NCBI GenBank assembly: GCA_023444055.1
Contig: JAEZRV010000039.1
Location: 1-64,000 of the forward strand
Reading direction: 5' to 3'
Source: Bacillota bacterium
GTDB lineage: Bacteria > Bacillota > Clostridia > Acetivibrionales > DSM-1351
DNA length: 64,000 bases
Within the stretch, counting starts at the first letter, position 1, and the number at the start of each line of letters is the position of its first letter. This document shows positions 25,023 to 34,762 of this stretch, piece by piece. The translations under genes were made by a program, and so were the position numbers. The notes beneath the pieces were generated by a model. It saw only the letters and a list, made by a program, of their open reading frames with translations. It ran no database searches and was not told the DNA's origin.

Positions 25023-25511
25023 TTGGCAGATGCTAACAATAAGTACGTATACGGGTCTGTTGCAGAAAAAATTGAGAATCAGGTATATGATCCATATGAA
25101 GAGAATGCTGTGCTCAAGTCAAAAAAGATAGCAAGAAATAATAACAAGATAAAAGCAAAAATAACATTTAGTATTTTAATTATTTTTAGTTTATGTTCGC
25201 TAACCATGTTTAAGTATGCTCAAATAAGTCAATTGAGTTATGATAATAATAAATTAAATAAACAATATACAGATATTCAAAATGATAACAAATTGCTTTC
25301 TATTGAAATTCAAAGTGCCAAGAGTTTAAAAAATATCAGAGAAGTAGCCGAAAATAATTTACATATGCATAAACCTAATAAGAGCCAGATTGTATATGTT
25401 GAAGTTCCAAAAGAAGATGTCACAGTGACAGCAAATAAAGAAGCTTCAAAAATAGTTACTATTATTAAGGATGTTGAAGATAGTTTTAAACATATTTTAA
25501 ACATATTTTAA
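25023..25511 (+). CDS. ftsL: FtsL-like division protein
   Basis: A 162-residue bitopic membrane protein: charged cytoplasmic N-terminus of about 47 residues, one span (ITFSILIIFSLCSLTMF), then an extracellular coiled coil (YDNNKLNKQYTDIQNDNKL) and the short region around REVAENNLHMHKP that resembles FtsL/DivIC proteins. Sequence is poorly conserved in this family, so the call rests on topology and position before the PBP gene. The start is TTG 25023 after AGGAGTG. A hairpin terminator follows. Confidence 0.75.
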   Translation: MADANNKYVYGSVAEKIENQVYDPYEENAVLKSKKIARNNNKIKAKITFSILIIFSLCSLTMFKYAQISQLSYDNNKLNKQYTDIQNDNKLLSIEIQSAKSLKNIREVAENNLHMHKPNKSQIVYVEVPKEDVTVTANKEASKIVTIIKDVEDSFKHILNIF

Positions 25512-25567
25512 ACATAATTTTAGAAAATAGATAATAAAAACACTTGTTTTCAATATAAATTTACATT

Positions 25568-25614
25568 AACTATAGATTATATTTAATTTCATATATAACG
25601 TCTATAGTTTTTTC
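25568..25614 (+). terminator. Predicted terminator between ftsL and the PBP gene
   Basis: AACTATAGA (25568-25576) pairs with TCTATAGTT (25601-25609) around an inner TTATAT/ATATAA stem, followed by T's. It suggests that the PBP gene has its own promoter in the AT-rich 100 bp that follow. Confidence 0.65.
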
Positions 25615-25731
25615 ATATGTATAGGGTAAGTACTGAATTTAAGTATTTTTGCTATTTTAAGTGATATTAAATTTTTAATTTAATAAATATTATTTATAGA
25701 GAAAGTATTTTAATAAATTGGAGGGATAGTT

Positions 25732-27927
25732 TTGGCAGCTTCAAATATAAAACTAAAGAAAAGGCTTCTAGGGGTTTTGGGAGTTTTCACTTTTTGTACA
25801 GTGTGCCTAATTTTTAGGATTGCGTGGATTCAAATTGCTAATGGTCAAGAATATCAACAAAAAGCATTTGAACAGCAGACCAGCAATAGACAAATCAGTC
25901 CTAAAAGAGGTACTATCTATGATAGAAACATGGAAGAATTAGCAGTAAGTGGATCTGTTGAAACTATCAGCTGTAGCCCACAGGTTATTAAAAAACTTAA
26001 ACTTGATACTGAAAAGATTTCAAGTGATTTAGCATCAATTCTTGAAATGGAGAAAGAGGTTGTTAAGAAAAAATTAACAAAGTCTTCTAGGTACGAACTT
26101 ATTAAGCAAAAAGTTGACAAAGATATTGGCTCTAAGGTTAGACAATGGAAAAAAGATAACGACATAGACGGAATATATGTAGATGAGGATACAAAGAGAT
26201 TTTATCCAAAAAGCAATTTAGCAGCTCATGTTATTGGTTTTACAAATATTGATAACGATGGACTAGATGGCGTAGAAAAGATGATGGAGAAATATCTCAA
26301 AGGCGTTCCTGGCAAAATATTAAGTGAGGTTGATGCTAGTGGTATTGAGCTAAGTATGGGGCAGGAACAATATATTCAAGCACAAGATGGAAATGATGTT
26401 GTACTGACAATTGACGAAACAATTCAATATTTCGCAGAAAAGACTTTAGAAAAAGCTATATCTGATAATAATGTTATAAATGGAGCAACTGCAATAGTTA
26501 TGGATCCACGAAATGGTGAAATATTGGCATTGGCATCAAAACCTGATTTTGATTTAAATAACCCTAGAGCTGCACCTCCTGGTGTAGACAAAACTACCTG
26601 GACTGGAAAAACTGCTGAAGATGTACAATACCTTCAGAAAACAGTTTGGAGAAACAAAGCAGTTGTTGATACTTATGAACCAGGTTCTACTTTCAAACCT
26701 ATAACATCTGCTGCAGGGCTTGAAGAAGGCGCAATAACACCTGAAACACAGGTTACTGATGCAACAATTAAGGTTGGAGGATGGTCTATTAACTGCTGGA
26801 AACCTAATGCACATCTTAAAGAAACATTTAGAGAGGGTGTTTATAATTCGTGTAATCCAGTATTTGTAAGACTTGCTCAAAAACTAGGCATAGATAAATT
26901 TTATAGTTATGTAAAGGCTTTTGGTTTCTACAAAAAAACGGGAATAGATTTACCTGGTGAGGCTGGGAGTATAATCCACCCTAATCCTACAGAGATAAAT
27001 ATGTGTACGGCATCCTTTGGACAGCGTTTCCAAATTACACCAATGCAGCTTATTCAAGCTTATGGTGCTATTGCAAATGGAGGAGATTTAATAACTCCAC
27101 ATGTTGTAAAAGAAGTAATAGATAGCTCAGGAAATGTAATAAAGAAATTTGAGCCTAATGTTGTAAGAAAAGTAATATCAAGACAGACATCAGAATCTTT
27201 ATTGGACATTTTACGTGGAGTTGTAGATGTTGGCACAGGTAAAAATGCACGAGTACCTGGTTATAAGATTGGTGGAAAGACGGGAACATCTGAAACCATA
27301 AAAAATGAATCACTTATAGCTACTGGGAAGTATGACAGGTATATTGCTTCATTTGCTGCTATTGCACCAACTGATAATCCTTCAATATGTGTGTTGGTTG
27401 TTCTGGATTATCCAGATCAGTTTTATCATGGTGGTGGTATGATAGTAGCTCCTGTTGTAGGGAAGTTGATAGATGAGATTTTAACATATCAAGGAGTCGA
27501 AAAGGATTATTCAGAGGAAGATAAAAAACTATTGCAAAAAGAAGTTCAGGTTCCTGATGTAAAAGGAAAGTCACTAGAAGAGGCAATAAAAATATTGAAA
27601 CAGAATAAGCTTGCGTATAAAATAGAGGGAAGCAATACGGATATGAAGGCCATCGTTCAGGCTCAGACTCCAAAATCCTCTGCATTGATTAATGAAAACT
27701 CAGTAGTAATACTTTATACTTACAAGCCAGAAAAAGAGGCAAAGGCTACTGTACCAGATGTAAAAGATAAGACAATATATGAAGCTACGCAGGCATTTAA
27801 TTCAGTTGGACTTAATATCCGCATAAATGGTACTGGTACTGCTGTAAGCCAGGATAAAGATGCAGGAGCGGTTATTTCTAAAGGAACTGTAGTTGAGGTT
27901 ATGTTTAGAAACGTAGTATCAGACTAG
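25732..27927 (+). CDS. Class B penicillin-binding protein with two PASTA domains (SpoVD/FtsI type)
   Basis: Transpeptidase that cross-links septal or spore-cortex peptidoglycan. The 731-residue protein has an N-terminal anchor (about 10-33), a PBP-dimer domain with the RGTIYDRN signature, the transpeptidase with GSTFK (Ser319), SCN (Ser373) and KTG (Lys516), and two C-terminal PASTA domains (about 604-668 and 677-728). PASTA domains and position before murE fit SpoVD. As it is the only class B PBP gene in the cluster, it may serve vegetative division instead. TTG 25732 follows GGAGGG. Confidence 0.92.
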   Translation: MAASNIKLKKRLLGVLGVFTFCTVCLIFRIAWIQIANGQEYQQKAFEQQTSNRQISPKRGTIYDRNMEELAVSGSVETISCSPQVIKKLKLDTEKISSDLASILEMEKEVVKKKLTKSSRYELIKQKVDKDIGSKVRQWKKDNDIDGIYVDEDTKRFYPKSNLAAHVIGFTNIDNDGLDGVEKMMEKYLKGVPGKILSEVDASGIELSMGQEQYIQAQDGNDVVLTIDETIQYFAEKTLEKAISDNNVINGATAIVMDPRNGEILALASKPDFDLNNPRAAPPGVDKTTWTGKTAEDVQYLQKTVWRNKAVVDTYEPGSTFKPITSAAGLEEGAITPETQVTDATIKVGGWSINCWKPNAHLKETFREGVYNSCNPVFVRLAQKLGIDKFYSYVKAFGFYKKTGIDLPGEAGSIIHPNPTEINMCTASFGQRFQITPMQLIQAYGAIANGGDLITPHVVKEVIDSSGNVIKKFEPNVVRKVISRQTSESLLDILRGVVDVGTGKNARVPGYKIGGKTGTSETIKNESLIATGKYDRYIASFAAIAPTDNPSICVLVVLDYPDQFYHGGGMIVAPVVGKLIDEILTYQGVEKDYSEEDKKLLQKEVQVPDVKGKSLEEAIKILKQNKLAYKIEGSNTDMKAIVQAQTPKSSALINENSVVILYTYKPEKEAKATVPDVKDKTIYEATQAFNSVGLNIRINGTGTAVSQDKDAGAVISKGTVVEVMFRNVVSD

Positions 27928-27951
27928 TTAGTAGCTTAATTTAACTAGGTC

Positions 27952-28069
27952 TTTATGACTCTTTGATGCTTGTGAATCATCGCTCACCGCTGTCAAAAAG
28001 GCAAGTTTCCATTGACAAGTGAGATATCTGAGCCTCAAAGTGCTGTATGCGGGAAAAAAGTGTCATAAA
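27952..28069 (+). ncRNA. Nested-stem structured region upstream of murE
   Basis: Four nested complementary pairs lie in order: TTTATGAC (27952-27959) with GTCATAAA (28062-28069); CTTTGA (27961-27966) with TCAAAG (28035-28040); CTCAC (27983-27987) with GTGAG (28019-28023); TGTCAA (27991-27996) with TTGACA (28012-28017). Such ordered nesting in 118 bp suggests a folded RNA or DNA element. I match it to no known riboswitch or T-box. The remaining spacer up to 28229 shows nothing else. Confidence 0.45.
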
Positions 28070-28229
28070 TGAAATATATTAAGGTATATAAGGCAATAAT
28101 TAAAGTGCTAAAGTTTAAATTTTAGATTAGTGAAAAGTAACATACTCATTTACTCATTGCAGTAAAAAGCAAGCAAGAGTAAACTAAAATGATATGGTTT
28201 ATTGAGACATAATAAGGGAGGTGTTTTGA

Positions 28230-29696
28230 TTGCTACTTAATGAATTAGTGAAAGATTTAAAAATAAAAAGTGTGCAAGGAAATTTGGATATAAATATTGA
28301 GGGTGTTGCCTACGACTCAAGAAAAACACGACAGGATGCATTGTTTGTATGCATAGATGGGACAGTTGTTGATGGACACATGTACATAGCTGATGCTATT
28401 GAAAACGGAACCAAGGCTTTTTTAGTTCAAAAGCATGTAGATGTCCCAGATGGTGTAACTGTTGTGGAAGTGGAGGATACAAGATATGGCTTGGCATGCG
28501 TTGCAGATGCATTTTTTGAGCATCCATCCCAGAAGTTTAATTTGGTGGGCATAACTGGAACAAAAGGAAAAACTACTACTTCTTATATGGTAAAAGCAAT
28601 ACTTCAAGCGGCAAACCATAAAATTGGTTTAATAGGTACTGTTGCGAATTTAATCGGTGACGAGATATTATATGCCACAAGGACAACACCGGAATCATTT
28701 GATTTACAAGGTTTGTTTAGTGACATGGTGGAAAAGAAAGTGGATAGTGCAGTAATAGAGGTTTCTTCACAGGGACTGGAATTGCATAGGGTAGCAAAAT
28801 GTGATTTTGACATTGGAGTTTTTACTAATTTCTCAAGAGATCATATAGGACCTAAAGAACATGCGACTTTAGAGGATTATTTTAATGCAAAAGCTAAGCT
28901 TTTTAGTATGTGTAAGCAGGCAGTTATAAATATTGACAGTGAGCAAGGCAGAAAAATGGCTGAGCTGGCAAATTGCAAGGTTATAACTTACGGAATGTCT
29001 GAAAATGCTGATATTAGAGCTACAGAGATTGTTAAGGAGACTTCATATACGTCATTTCTTCTTACTTCTCCATGGGGAAGCACAACAATAAAAACAAATC
29101 TTCAGGGGGATTTTAATATATACAATGCTCTAGCAGCAATCGGTGCATGTTGCTTAATACCAGAAATAACATTGGATGATGTCAAAGCAGGACTCATGAA
29201 TGTTACAGTACCTGGACGAATGGAAGCAGTTCGTACAGATGGAAACTATTCTATTATAATAGATTATGCACATACTCCTGATAGTTTAGAAAAAGTGCTA
29301 TCAACGGTTAAGGAGTTCGCGAAGGGCAGGGTAGTAAGTCTATTTGGCTGTGGTGGTGACAGAGATGCTGGCAAAAGACCACAAATGGGAGAAATCTCAG
29401 GAAATATTGCCGATTTTTCAATATTAACCTCAGATAATCCTAGAACTGAGGAGCCTGAAAAAATAATAAATGATATTGAAGCAGGTATTACTAAAACAAA
29501 CGGGAAATATATTAAAATAACAGATAGAAGACAGGCAATAAAATTTGCACTTGAAAATGCGCTCGAAGGCGATATAATTGTCTTGGCAGGTAAAGGGCAC
29601 GAAACATATCAGCAATTTAGGGATAAAACTATTCACTTTGATGAGCGAGAAGTAGTAGATGAATTGTTGGTGGAGCTTGGAAGGAGAACAAAATGA
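28230..29696 (+). CDS. murE: UDP-MurNAc-L-Ala-D-Glu:meso-DAP ligase
   Basis: Adds the third residue of the peptidoglycan stem peptide. The 488-residue Mur ligase has the N-terminal SRKTRQDALFVC uridine-binding segment, the ATP loop GTKGKTT (about 110-116), the central HxRDH-type metal site (NFSRDHIGPKEH) and the C-terminal DNPR (from residue 402), the mark of meso-diaminopimelate ligases. TTG 28230 follows GGGAGGTG. The stop overlaps the murF start by ATGA. Confidence 0.95.
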   Translation: MLLNELVKDLKIKSVQGNLDINIEGVAYDSRKTRQDALFVCIDGTVVDGHMYIADAIENGTKAFLVQKHVDVPDGVTVVEVEDTRYGLACVADAFFEHPSQKFNLVGITGTKGKTTTSYMVKAILQAANHKIGLIGTVANLIGDEILYATRTTPESFDLQGLFSDMVEKKVDSAVIEVSSQGLELHRVAKCDFDIGVFTNFSRDHIGPKEHATLEDYFNAKAKLFSMCKQAVINIDSEQGRKMAELANCKVITYGMSENADIRATEIVKETSYTSFLLTSPWGSTTIKTNLQGDFNIYNALAAIGACCLIPEITLDDVKAGLMNVTVPGRMEAVRTDGNYSIIIDYAHTPDSLEKVLSTVKEFAKGRVVSLFGCGGDRDAGKRPQMGEISGNIADFSILTSDNPRTEEPEKIINDIEAGITKTNGKYIKITDRRQAIKFALENALEGDIIVLAGKGHETYQQFRDKTIHFDEREVVDELLVELGRRTK

Positions 29697-31084
29697 TTTC
29701 TTTTAACTGTGCAGAATTGGCTAAAGCCGTAAACGGAAGGTTAATTTGGGGAAATGCTGAACAAGTATTTGTCGGTGTTACAACAGATTCGAGAAAAGTT
29801 GAAAAAGACAATCTGTTCATTCCTCTAGTTGGTGAACGCTTTGATGGGCATGATTATATTGAACAATGCTATAATACTGGAGCAGTAGTTTGCTTAACAG
29901 AAAAGCCAATTCCACAAAGAGATAATGCAGTTGCTATTTTAGTTGATGACACGTCAAAGGCTTTGAAAGTCCTTGCTGCATGGCATAGAAAAAAACATAA
30001 TATACCTGTAATTGGGATTACAGGTAGTGTGGGAAAGACAAGTACAAAGGATATGATTGCTTGTGTTTTATCTAAACAGTATGAAGTTCTAAAGACACAA
30101 GGTAATTTTAACAATGAAATTGGACTACCGTTAACATTGCTGAATCTAAATGGTAAGCATGAGACTGCAGTTATTGAAATGGGTATGAGTGGTTTTGGTG
30201 AAATCAGTAGACTTACTGCTATTGCTGAGCCACAAATAGCTGTTATAACAAATATAGGTGTATCTCATATAGAAAAGCTTGGTTCTCAGCAGGGAATTTT
30301 AAAAGCGAAGCTGGAAATTCTTGAAGGGTTGAAGCCTAATGGTTTAGTTGTTCTAAATGGAGATGATCCTTTGTTAAGAGGGCTTAATGGTAGCTTGAAC
30401 TATAAAACTGTTTATTATGGAATGGACTGTGGACTTGATTATATAGCTACAGACTACGAGTCGCTTGGAGAATCTGGAACAAGATTTAACGTTAAAGTGG
30501 GAGAGCAAACTTACAAGGTTTCAATTCCAGTGCCTGGTATACATAATGTTTATAATGCACTTGCAGCAATAGCTGTTGGAATTGAAATGAAAATACCAAT
30601 GAACAATATTATTGAAGGTATAGAATCATATAGCCCTGGAAATATGAGACAGAACATAATTTCATTTAACGGTATCAAAATCATAAATGATGCTTACAAT
30701 GCCAGTCCTCAATCAATGCAGGCTGCTATAAATGTATTAGAGGAGCTTTGCTCAAAAACTCGCGGTATTGCAGTTTTGGGTGATATGCTCGAAATGGGTG
30801 ATATGTCGGCTAGGCTTCATTATTCGGTAGGAAGCTTTATAAAAGACAAAAAAATAGATTATCTTGTAACTATAGGTGAGGCTTCTAAAAATATAATGCA
30901 AGCAGTAGCTGAATATTGCAATGAAAAAATAGTATTAAACCATTTCGAAAATAACAATGATGCACTAAAATATATCTTAAGCATTATCAGACATGGGGAT
31001 TATATTCTGATAAAAGGCTCAAGAGGAATGAAAATGGAACAGATTGCTGATGGGATTTTAAAATCTGAGGTAGTGATTCCATAA
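29693..31084 (+). CDS. murF: UDP-MurNAc-tripeptide:D-Ala-D-Ala ligase
   Basis: Completes the UDP-MurNAc-pentapeptide. The 463-residue protein shows the N-terminal DSRKVEKDNLFIPLVGERFDG-type segment, ATP loop GSVGKTSTKD (about 111), NFNNEIGLPLT, and the C-terminal NDAYNASPQSM. It overlaps murE by 4 bp and is followed 22 bp later by mraY, so it is translationally coupled on both sides. Confidence 0.96.
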   Translation: MISFNCAELAKAVNGRLIWGNAEQVFVGVTTDSRKVEKDNLFIPLVGERFDGHDYIEQCYNTGAVVCLTEKPIPQRDNAVAILVDDTSKALKVLAAWHRKKHNIPVIGITGSVGKTSTKDMIACVLSKQYEVLKTQGNFNNEIGLPLTLLNLNGKHETAVIEMGMSGFGEISRLTAIAEPQIAVITNIGVSHIEKLGSQQGILKAKLEILEGLKPNGLVVLNGDDPLLRGLNGSLNYKTVYYGMDCGLDYIATDYESLGESGTRFNVKVGEQTYKVSIPVPGIHNVYNALAAIAVGIEMKIPMNNIIEGIESYSPGNMRQNIISFNGIKIINDAYNASPQSMQAAINVLEELCSKTRGIAVLGDMLEMGDMSARLHYSVGSFIKDKKIDYLVTIGEASKNIMQAVAEYCNEKIVLNHFENNNDALKYILSIIRHGDYILIKGSRGMKMEQIADGILKSEVVIP

Positions 31085-31106
31085 TAAAAAACAGGGGGAA
31101 GTTGTA

Positions 31107-32093
31107 TTGCTTACGTTTTCTTTAACATCTGAACATATATTAGCATTTGCGGCTGCATTTATATTAGCTCTAATTGCTGGACCTATTTGTATTCCGTTTT
31201 TGAGAAGATTGAAGTTTGGACAGACAGTAAGAGATGATGGTCCGCAAACCCATTTAAAAAAAATGGGAACACCGACAATTGGTGGGTTAATTTTTATTAT
31301 ACCTTTAACATTAGTTGCTATTTGTTTTTCTCAAAAATATCCTCAAATAATACCTATATTACTAGCAACATTAGGTTTTGCTGCTGTTGGCTTTGTGGAT
31401 GACTTTATAAAGATAGTCAAAAAAAGAAAAGATGGACTATATGCTGGACAAAAGACATTTTGGCAATTGATTGTATGTGTTGCATTTGCATTTTATGTCA
31501 TGAGATATACAGATGCAGGTACTTCAATTGTAATACCTTTTACCAGCATTATAATTCAGCCGTGGATATACTTTCTTTTTATAGTAGCATTTATGTATTT
31601 CTTTACTAACGCAGTAAATCTTACAGATGGCTTAGATGGGTTATGTGCCGGAGTTACGCTAGTGGTTGCGATATTTTTTACAATTTTTTCGCTTACAAAT
31701 CCTGAGTTGGGGTATATCAAAGTGTTTTCGGCAGCAATTGCCGGTGGCTGCCTAGGCTTTTTAGCTTTTAATATTCATCCTGCAAAGGTGTTTATGGGAG
31801 ATACTGGAAGCTTGGCATTAGGTGGAGCAATAACAGCTATCGTAGTTATGATGCGTATTCCGCTTATATTAGTCGTTGTTGGTGGAATATATTTAATTGA
31901 AGCTATTTCTGTTATTTTACAAGTGGGTTCCTTTAAGATAACTGGAAAGCGTATATTTAAGATGGCTCCGATCCATCACCATTTTGAATTAATGGGTTGG
32001 AAGGAAACAAAGGTGGTAGCTGTATTCATATTTGTAACTGTTATACTGGCTATAGTTTCCTTAGTAATTTTAGGAGTAGGTAATAATTTTTAA
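31107..32093 (+). CDS. mraY: Phospho-MurNAc-pentapeptide transferase
   Basis: Integral membrane enzyme that makes lipid I from UDP-MurNAc-pentapeptide and undecaprenyl phosphate. The 328-residue protein has ten predicted spans and the catalytic Asp-rich loops VDDFIKI, NLTDGLDGL and FMGDTGSL, plus the C-terminal APIHHHFELMGW histidine loop. TTG 31107 follows a GGGGGAAG site. murD, which normally comes next, is absent; ftsW follows after 64 bp. Confidence 0.96.
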   Translation: MLTFSLTSEHILAFAAAFILALIAGPICIPFLRRLKFGQTVRDDGPQTHLKKMGTPTIGGLIFIIPLTLVAICFSQKYPQIIPILLATLGFAAVGFVDDFIKIVKKRKDGLYAGQKTFWQLIVCVAFAFYVMRYTDAGTSIVIPFTSIIIQPWIYFLFIVAFMYFFTNAVNLTDGLDGLCAGVTLVVAIFFTIFSLTNPELGYIKVFSAAIAGGCLGFLAFNIHPAKVFMGDTGSLALGGAITAIVVMMRIPLILVVVGGIYLIEAISVILQVGSFKITGKRIFKMAPIHHHFELMGWKETKVVAVFIFVTVILAIVSLVILGVGNNF

Positions 32094-32157
32094 GAATGAA
32101 TGATAACTTAATATCATATAATCAAAATATGCATAGGTGTAATATCGGAGGAAATTG

Positions 32158-33270
32158 ATGAAGAACAAAAATAAAAAACCTTTCGATTTTTGGATATTTG
32201 CAGCGGTAATACTGTTGTTGTCTTTAGGCACAATAATGGTGTTTAGTTCGAGCTATTATTTTTCAGTAAAGACAGTAGGCAATTCATTTCATCTATTAAT
32301 ACCACAACTGGAATATATGGCATTAAGTATTATAGTACTAATAGTGACAATGAATTTTGACTATAAAAGGTGGGGAAAATTATCACCATTGATACTTATG
32401 GTATCTATTGGACTACTAATGCTAGTTCTTATTCCTGGAGTGGGGAGAGAGTTAAATGGTGCTCAAAGATGGATTTTTATAGGAGGTCAGTCACTTCAAC
32501 CCTCTGAGCTAGCCAAAATTGCGATAATAATGTTTTTGTCATTTAGCTTGTCAAAACGCAAAGACATTTTACAGTCGTTTACAAAGGGGCTACTGCCATA
32601 TTTATTGTTGATTGGATTTGTGGCAGGATTAGTTGTGATTGAGCCACATCTTAGTGGAACATTGATAATAGTAATTACTTCATGTATTATACTATTTTGT
32701 GCTGGAGCAAAGATATCTCATTTTGTAGCTATGGCGGTTCTAGCAGTTCCGGCATTAGTTGTAGCAATATTGACTGCATCATACCGATTTGACAGAGTTA
32801 AAGCATGGCTTCATCCATTTGACTATGCTATGGATGAAGGCTGGCAGACAGTTCAATCACTTCTTGCTATTGGCTCAGGCGGTTTGTTTGGCAGGGGACT
32901 TGGACAGAGTATGCAGAAATATTTATATATACCTGAGCCTTATAACGATTATATATTTGCCATATTAGCAGAGGAATTGGGTTTTATAGGCTCTGCGTTT
33001 GTAATGCTTCTATTCTTGGTATTTATCTGGAGAGGAATCAAGGTTGCAATGAATGCACCTGATACTTTTGGAAGCTTGCTGGCCACAGGAGTTACATCAT
33101 TAATTGGAATACAGTTTCTATTTAATGTAGCTGTTGTAACAAATTCAATTCCATCTACAGGTATTTCGCTTCCATTCTTTAGCTATGGAGGTACATCATT
33201 AATATTTTTAATGTTTGGTGTAGGTATATTGCTTAATATTTCTAGATTTTCAAATTATGAAAGGCTATGA
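32158..33270 (+). CDS. ftsW: SEDS-family septal peptidoglycan polymerase (FtsW/SpoVE)
   Basis: Glycosyltransferase partner of the cluster's class B PBP. The 370-residue protein has about ten spans, the segment GSGGLFGRGLGQSMQKYLYIPEP, DYIFAILAEELGF, and GISLPFFSYGGTSL. GGAGG lies 6 nt before ATG 32158; the TTG at 32155 is an alternative. Whether it serves vegetative division (FtsW) or sporulation (SpoVE) cannot be told from sequence. murG begins 11 bp downstream. Confidence 0.92.
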   Translation: MKNKNKKPFDFWIFAAVILLLSLGTIMVFSSSYYFSVKTVGNSFHLLIPQLEYMALSIIVLIVTMNFDYKRWGKLSPLILMVSIGLLMLVLIPGVGRELNGAQRWIFIGGQSLQPSELAKIAIIMFLSFSLSKRKDILQSFTKGLLPYLLLIGFVAGLVVIEPHLSGTLIIVITSCIILFCAGAKISHFVAMAVLAVPALVVAILTASYRFDRVKAWLHPFDYAMDEGWQTVQSLLAIGSGGLFGRGLGQSMQKYLYIPEPYNDYIFAILAEELGFIGSAFVMLLFLVFIWRGIKVAMNAPDTFGSLLATGVTSLIGIQFLFNVAVVTNSIPSTGISLPFFSYGGTSLIFLMFGVGILLNISRFSNYERL

Positions 33271-33281
33271 GGTGATAACAA

Positions 33282-34373
33282 TTGAAAGTTCTAATTGCAG
33301 GCGGAGGAACTGGAGGACACATCAATCCAGGTCTGGCAATTGCGAAGTATATAAAAGATCATGAACAGAATGTAGAAATAACGTTTGTTGGAACAAAAAA
33401 GGGACTAGAAACAAAGCTGGTTCCAAGAGAAGGTTACAAGCTTGAGACTATAACAGTCAGAGGATTTAAAAGGAAAATATCTTTTGACACCGTTCTTGCT
33501 GTAAAGGAGCTTGTTCAAAGCTTTTTTGAGGCGTCAAAGCTTATTGAAAGAATAAAACCAGATGTTGTAATTGGTACTGGAGGGTACGTTTGCGGACCTG
33601 TCCTTTATGTTGCTGCAAAAAAAGGAATACCTACATTGATTCACGAATCAAATGCTTTCCCAGGAGTAACAAACAGGATTTTGGCTCGCTACGTGGACTA
33701 TGTGGCTATAAGCTTCAAGGATTCTGAAAAATATTTTAAACAAACGAAAAAAATAGTACATACTGGTAACCCAGTTAGGCAGGAGCTGTTAACTGCAAAT
33801 AAGCTGGATGTTGTATCACAGTTGGACATCGTAAAGGGAAAGCCTTTAATAGTAGTAATGGGCGGTAGCAGAGGTGCAAGAAAAATAAATGAAACTGTTG
33901 CAGAAATGCTGAATACTCACTTTAAAGGTGAATTCAATATAATATTTTCAACAGGTGAACAGCAATTTGATGTTATAAATTCAAGTATAAAAATTGATGA
34001 CAAGTACAAGAGCTTAGTTAAGGTGGTTCCATATATCTATGATGTTGACAAAGTATATGCTGCTAGTGATTTGATGATTTGTCGTGCAGGAGCTATCACT
34101 ATTAGTGAACTTCAGACTATGGGAATACCATCAATTCTTATTCCTTCACCATATGTTACTGCAAATCATCAGGAGCACAATGCTCGCTCATTAGAGAAGG
34201 ATGGCGGAGCAGTGGTAATACTGGAGAATGAATTAAATGCGGAAGCTCTTTATAAAAATATTTGCAGTCTGATATCAAATGAAAATGTTTTAAAGGAAAT
34301 GGCAAAGGATGCTACAAAAAATCGTACACTTGATTCAGCTTCTAAAATTTATTCATTAATAAAAAAGGAATAA
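33282..34373 (+). CDS. murG: UDP-GlcNAc:lipid I GlcNAc transferase
   Basis: Peripheral membrane GT28 glycosyltransferase that turns lipid I into lipid II. The 363-residue protein carries GGGTGGHINPG (about 6-16), GTGGYVCGPV, HESNAFPGVTNR, GGSRGARKIN and the UDP-GlcNAc-binding CRAGAITISEL. TTG 33282 follows GAGGTG. It is the last gene of the cluster; murB, ftsQ, ftsA and ftsZ are not present downstream. Confidence 0.96.
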   Translation: MKVLIAGGGTGGHINPGLAIAKYIKDHEQNVEITFVGTKKGLETKLVPREGYKLETITVRGFKRKISFDTVLAVKELVQSFFEASKLIERIKPDVVIGTGGYVCGPVLYVAAKKGIPTLIHESNAFPGVTNRILARYVDYVAISFKDSEKYFKQTKKIVHTGNPVRQELLTANKLDVVSQLDIVKGKPLIVVMGGSRGARKINETVAEMLNTHFKGEFNIIFSTGEQQFDVINSSIKIDDKYKSLVKVVPYIYDVDKVYAASDLMICRAGAITISELQTMGIPSILIPSPYVTANHQEHNARSLEKDGGAVVILENELNAEALYKNICSLISNENVLKEMAKDATKNRTLDSASKIYSLIKKE

Positions 34374-34579
34374 ATTTTCTAAGTCAATTACGGTTCAAAG
34401 CTTTTTACTTTTAGGCGGATTATGCTTTTAACGCAGTTTGAAAGCAGTTTGAAAGCAAATATAAAGCATATGAAGCATATTCGAAGTGTATACAGAGTAT
34501 ATGTAAAACATATAATATAAATACTTTAAAATCTGTTAATTATGTACATAAACTTTTCTAAAAAAGTTATATTTTTTGG

Positions 34580-34608
34580 TAGACTTTAATAATTACATAT
34601 GATAAAAT
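34580..34608 (+). promoter_or_regulatory. Predicted promoter of the uracil permease gene
   Basis: TAGACT (34580-34585), 17-bp spacer, TAAAAT (34603-34608), just upstream of the PyrR-binding loop. The rest of the 34374-34762 spacer holds only the attenuator. Confidence 0.45.
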
Positions 34609-34635
34609 ATCCACGAGTAAAAAAACTTTTAAATT

Positions 34636-34736
34636 AGTCCAGAGAGGCTAGTAAGGGTTATATTTGGGATCATAAAACTGCAACTTAAATTGGATAAACC
34701 CAACCTTACTGTGCCATAATCAGTAAGGTTTTTTTA
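34636..34736 (+). promoter_or_regulatory. PyrR-type transcription attenuator
   Basis: AGTCCAGAGAGGCT (34636-34649) matches the consensus PyrR-binding loop of pyrimidine leaders. Downstream, AACCTTACTG (34702-34711) pairs with CAGTAAGGTT (34721-34730) followed by T's, an intrinsic terminator. AGTAAGGGTT just after the binding loop can instead pair with the left arm of the terminator, giving the antiterminator. With high UMP, PyrR would favour termination and lower permease expression. Confidence 0.88.
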
Positions 34737-34762
34737 TTACAAAAAATTTGGAGGAGTTTTAT

